The translations under genes were made by a program, and so were the position numbers. 7,565 bases of DNA from JBBSQE01 sp038258095 (GTDB lineage: Bacteria; Actinomycetota; Thermoleophilia; Solirubrobacterales; 70-9), in assembly GCA_038258095.1 (NCBI GenBank), contig JBBSQE010000152.1, positions 1 to 7,565 on the forward strand, given 5' to 3'. Below are positions 6,480 through 7,565 of this stretch, in pieces. Below the pieces are notes generated by a model. It was not told the DNA's origin. It saw nothing but the letters and a program-made list of their open reading frames with translations, and searched no databases. Each line of letters opens with the position of its first letter. Positions within the stretch are counted from its first letter, which is position 1.

Positions 6480-6499
6480 GTTGGGTCGATAGACCCAAC
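6480..6499. promoter_or_regulatory. Perfect 8-4-8 inverted repeat, operator or terminator
   Basis: GTTGGGTC (6480-6487) and GACCCAAC (6492-6499) flank a GATA centre. It lies 46 nt after the dehydrogenase stop and about 20 nt upstream of the -35-like box of the next gene. No T-run follows. It could be the dehydrogenase terminator hairpin or a dimeric repressor (for example TetR-like) operator; the sequence alone does not decide. Confidence 0.5.
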
Positions 6500-6517
6500 A
6501 AGAGGCCACCCCGGGGC

Positions 6518-6544
6518 TTGGACCATTCGCGCGGGCGATAGCAT
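6518..6544 (+). promoter_or_regulatory. Promoter of a probably leaderless gene
   Basis: TTGGAC (6518-6523) and TAGCAT (6539-6544) are separated by 15 nt. The -10 element ends 6 nt before ATG 6551, which would place the transcription start at or within a base of the A of the start codon. The purine-rich GGAG just before the ATG is too close to serve as a standard ribosome site, so a leaderless mRNA is likely. Confidence 0.45.
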
Positions 6545-6550
6545 CGGAGC

Positions 6551-6916
6551 ATGGCCGGCGACACCAAGTCCCTGATCGAGACGGCGGTCACGCGGTTCCA
6601 GGCCGAGGTGCCGTCCCTCGCCAAGCTGAAGCTCGTCTTCGGCCTGGAGTTGCGGGGCCGCAGGGACATCCAGCCGTACCGGGTCGAGCTGCCCGGCCCG
6701 AAGATCACGAAGGGCTTCTCCGACGACGAGCGTGTGGTCGTTCACATCGACCGGGCGCACTTCAACGAGCTGGCGGTCAACGGGACTACCAAGTCCTACC
6801 GTCGCGCCGTCGAGACCGGGCACATCAGGGTGGAGGGTGACTCGAACGTCCAAAAGCTGGTCGCGCAGGTCGTCGACCGCCACGATGAGCGCGCGGGCCT
6901 GCGGAAGATCCACTGA
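6551..6916 (+). CDS. Small SCP2-like (sterol carrier/lipid-binding) domain protein
   Basis: This 121-residue protein lacks signal peptide and membrane segments. The middle and end ('VVVHIDRAHFNELAVNG' at 62-78, then 'SYRRAVETGHIRVEGDSNVQ' at 82-101 and 'KLVAQVVDR' at 102-110) follow the SCP2 pattern. In that pattern a strand is followed by a helix, a loop, the 'G-x-[IL]-x-V-x-GD' strand, and a final helix that packs over a hydrophobic cavity. Such proteins bind lipids or acyl chains, and bacterial members have mostly unknown ligands. The N-terminal third is less typical, with a basic 'LRGRRDIQPYRVELPGP' in place of the usual start, so the family call is tentative and a small family of unknown function remains possible. 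The ATG is supported by the promoter spacing just upstream. The next gene starts 6 nt after the stop, so the two are probably co-transcribed. Confidence 0.6.
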   Translation: MAGDTKSLIETAVTRFQAEVPSLAKLKLVFGLELRGRRDIQPYRVELPGPKITKGFSDDERVVVHIDRAHFNELAVNGTTKSYRRAVETGHIRVEGDSNVQKLVAQVVDRHDERAGLRKIH

Positions 6917-6922
6917 CGGGTC

Positions 6923-7565
6923 GTGCCCGCTCGGGTGAGGTCCATTGCGCCGGAGCGGCTGGCGCGTGCGCGGGCATCCGCCCAGCTCTTCGACCGTCCG
7001 GCTGACCTGACCGACCCCGCCGAGGTCGTCAGCCGGACGGCCGGGCTCCAGGCTCAGGATCCGGTTGCCGGACGTCTCGGGATCCGTGCTCGGTCGCGGC
7101 GGATCACCGCCGCTGATGTGGACCGGGCACGGGCCGAGGACCGCTCGATCGTGCGTGTCTGGGCCATGCGGGGGACCCTGCACCTGTTGAGCACCGAGGA
7201 CCTCGCCTGGCAGATGCCCCTCTACGCCGAGAGCCAGCTGAGTTGGGCCAGGCGCCGCATGGCCGAGGGCTACGGCATCGATCGGCGGGCGCAGGACCGC
7301 GTCTCGGAGGTGCTGCGGCGGATGCTCGCCGAGGAGGGGACCATCTCCAGAAGGCTGGCGCTCGACGGCATCGCCGCCAGCGGGCTGAAGTTCGATCGCG
7401 GCAGTGTCGGACACCACCTCGCCCGGCTACCGGTTCTCGAGGGGTTTGCGATGCTCGGGCCCGAGGAGGGGCGGGAGACCACCTACGTGATCGCCGAGGA
7501 CTGGATCCGGCGGCCACGTACGCTCGAGCGGGAAGCGGCGGTGGCGGAGTTGGCGCGCCGCTACC
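6923..7565 (+). CDS. Winged-helix DNA-binding protein, HTH_42/AlkZ DNA-glycosylase family (partial)
   Basis: The frame stays open from just after the previous stop (TGA 6914-6916) to the end of the window, so about 214 residues of a longer protein are visible. The order 'RLARARASAQLF', 'VVSRTAGLQAQDP' (35-47), 'LGIRARSRRI' and 'VRVWAMRGTLHLLSTEDL' is diagnostic of the winged-helix HTH_42 family. Its characterised members, AlkZ and YcaQ/AlkX, remove bulky or crosslinked alkyl bases from DNA. The Gln-Ala-Gln at 43-45 matches the catalytic Q-x-Q motif of AlkZ-type rather than the Q-x-D of YcaQ type. The start is either GTG 6923 or GTG 6935; the former is chosen because it keeps the first helix longer and gives a 6-nt gap, but neither has a good ribosome site. 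Many family members in actinobacteria remain uncharacterised, and the catalytic role here is inferred from the motif. Confidence 0.85.
   Translation, partial: MPARVRSIAPERLARARASAQLFDRPADLTDPAEVVSRTAGLQAQDPVAGRLGIRARSRRITAADVDRARAEDRSIVRVWAMRGTLHLLSTEDLAWQMPLYAESQLSWARRRMAEGYGIDRRAQDRVSEVLRRMLAEEGTISRRLALDGIAASGLKFDRGSVGHHLARLPVLEGFAMLGPEEGRETTYVIAEDWIRRPRTLEREAAVAELARRY

Noticed and set aside
6074..7417. 447-codon minus-strand frame across three plus-strand genes
   Set aside because: It runs through the end of the dehydrogenase, the SCP2-like gene and the winged-helix gene, all better supported. No domain is visible in its translation.
1..7565. CRISPR array, tRNA, rRNA, insertion sequence or phage module
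   Set aside because: No spaced direct repeats, cloverleaf, transposase, integrase or terminal inverted repeats were seen on reading either strand.

Overview
The window is uniformly GC-rich, with G/C-dominated third codon positions, tightly packed genes, frequent GTG/TTG starts and few A/T-rich promoters. Together with a GTP-type PEP carboxykinase end, an AlkZ-type winged-helix protein and a possibly leaderless gene, this suggests an actinobacterium. Thermoleophilia (Solirubrobacterales/Gaiellales-like) is my best guess, by inference only. No RNA gene, CRISPR array or insertion sequence was found.

Layout. 3-263 (+) is the C-terminal end of a GTP-dependent phosphoenolpyruvate carboxykinase, closed by a strong hairpin. 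474-2120 (+) is a soluble PAS-GGDEF-EAL cyclic-di-GMP enzyme. 2128-2955 (+) is an accessory-looking cassette: a broken XRE-type helix-turn-helix gene (no usable start, one frameshift) overlapping by ATGA an intact AbiEii-like nucleotidyltransferase. 2943-3995 (-) is a malyl-CoA-lyase-like CoA-ester lyase whose 3' end overlaps that of the nucleotidyltransferase. 4128-5101 (+) is a coupled pair: a coiled-coil protein of unknown function and a GNAT acetyltransferase. 5222-6433 (+) is an acyl-CoA dehydrogenase. 6551-6916 (+) is a small SCP2-like protein, possibly from a leaderless mRNA, preceded by a perfect 8-4-8 inverted repeat. 6923 to the window end (+) is a partial winged-helix protein of the HTH_42/AlkZ DNA-glycosylase family.

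How the genes relate. Most are separate housekeeping or metabolic units rather than one pathway. The lyase and the acyl-CoA dehydrogenase both act on CoA thioesters, but they lie on opposite strands with two unrelated genes between them, so a shared pathway is only a possibility. The two translationally coupled pairs are the decayed HTH/nucleotidyltransferase pair and the coiled-coil/GNAT pair.

No clearly new multigene system is visible. The points most worth a second look are the decayed toxin-antitoxin-like cassette, the coiled-coil/GNAT pair and the palindrome upstream of the SCP2-like gene.
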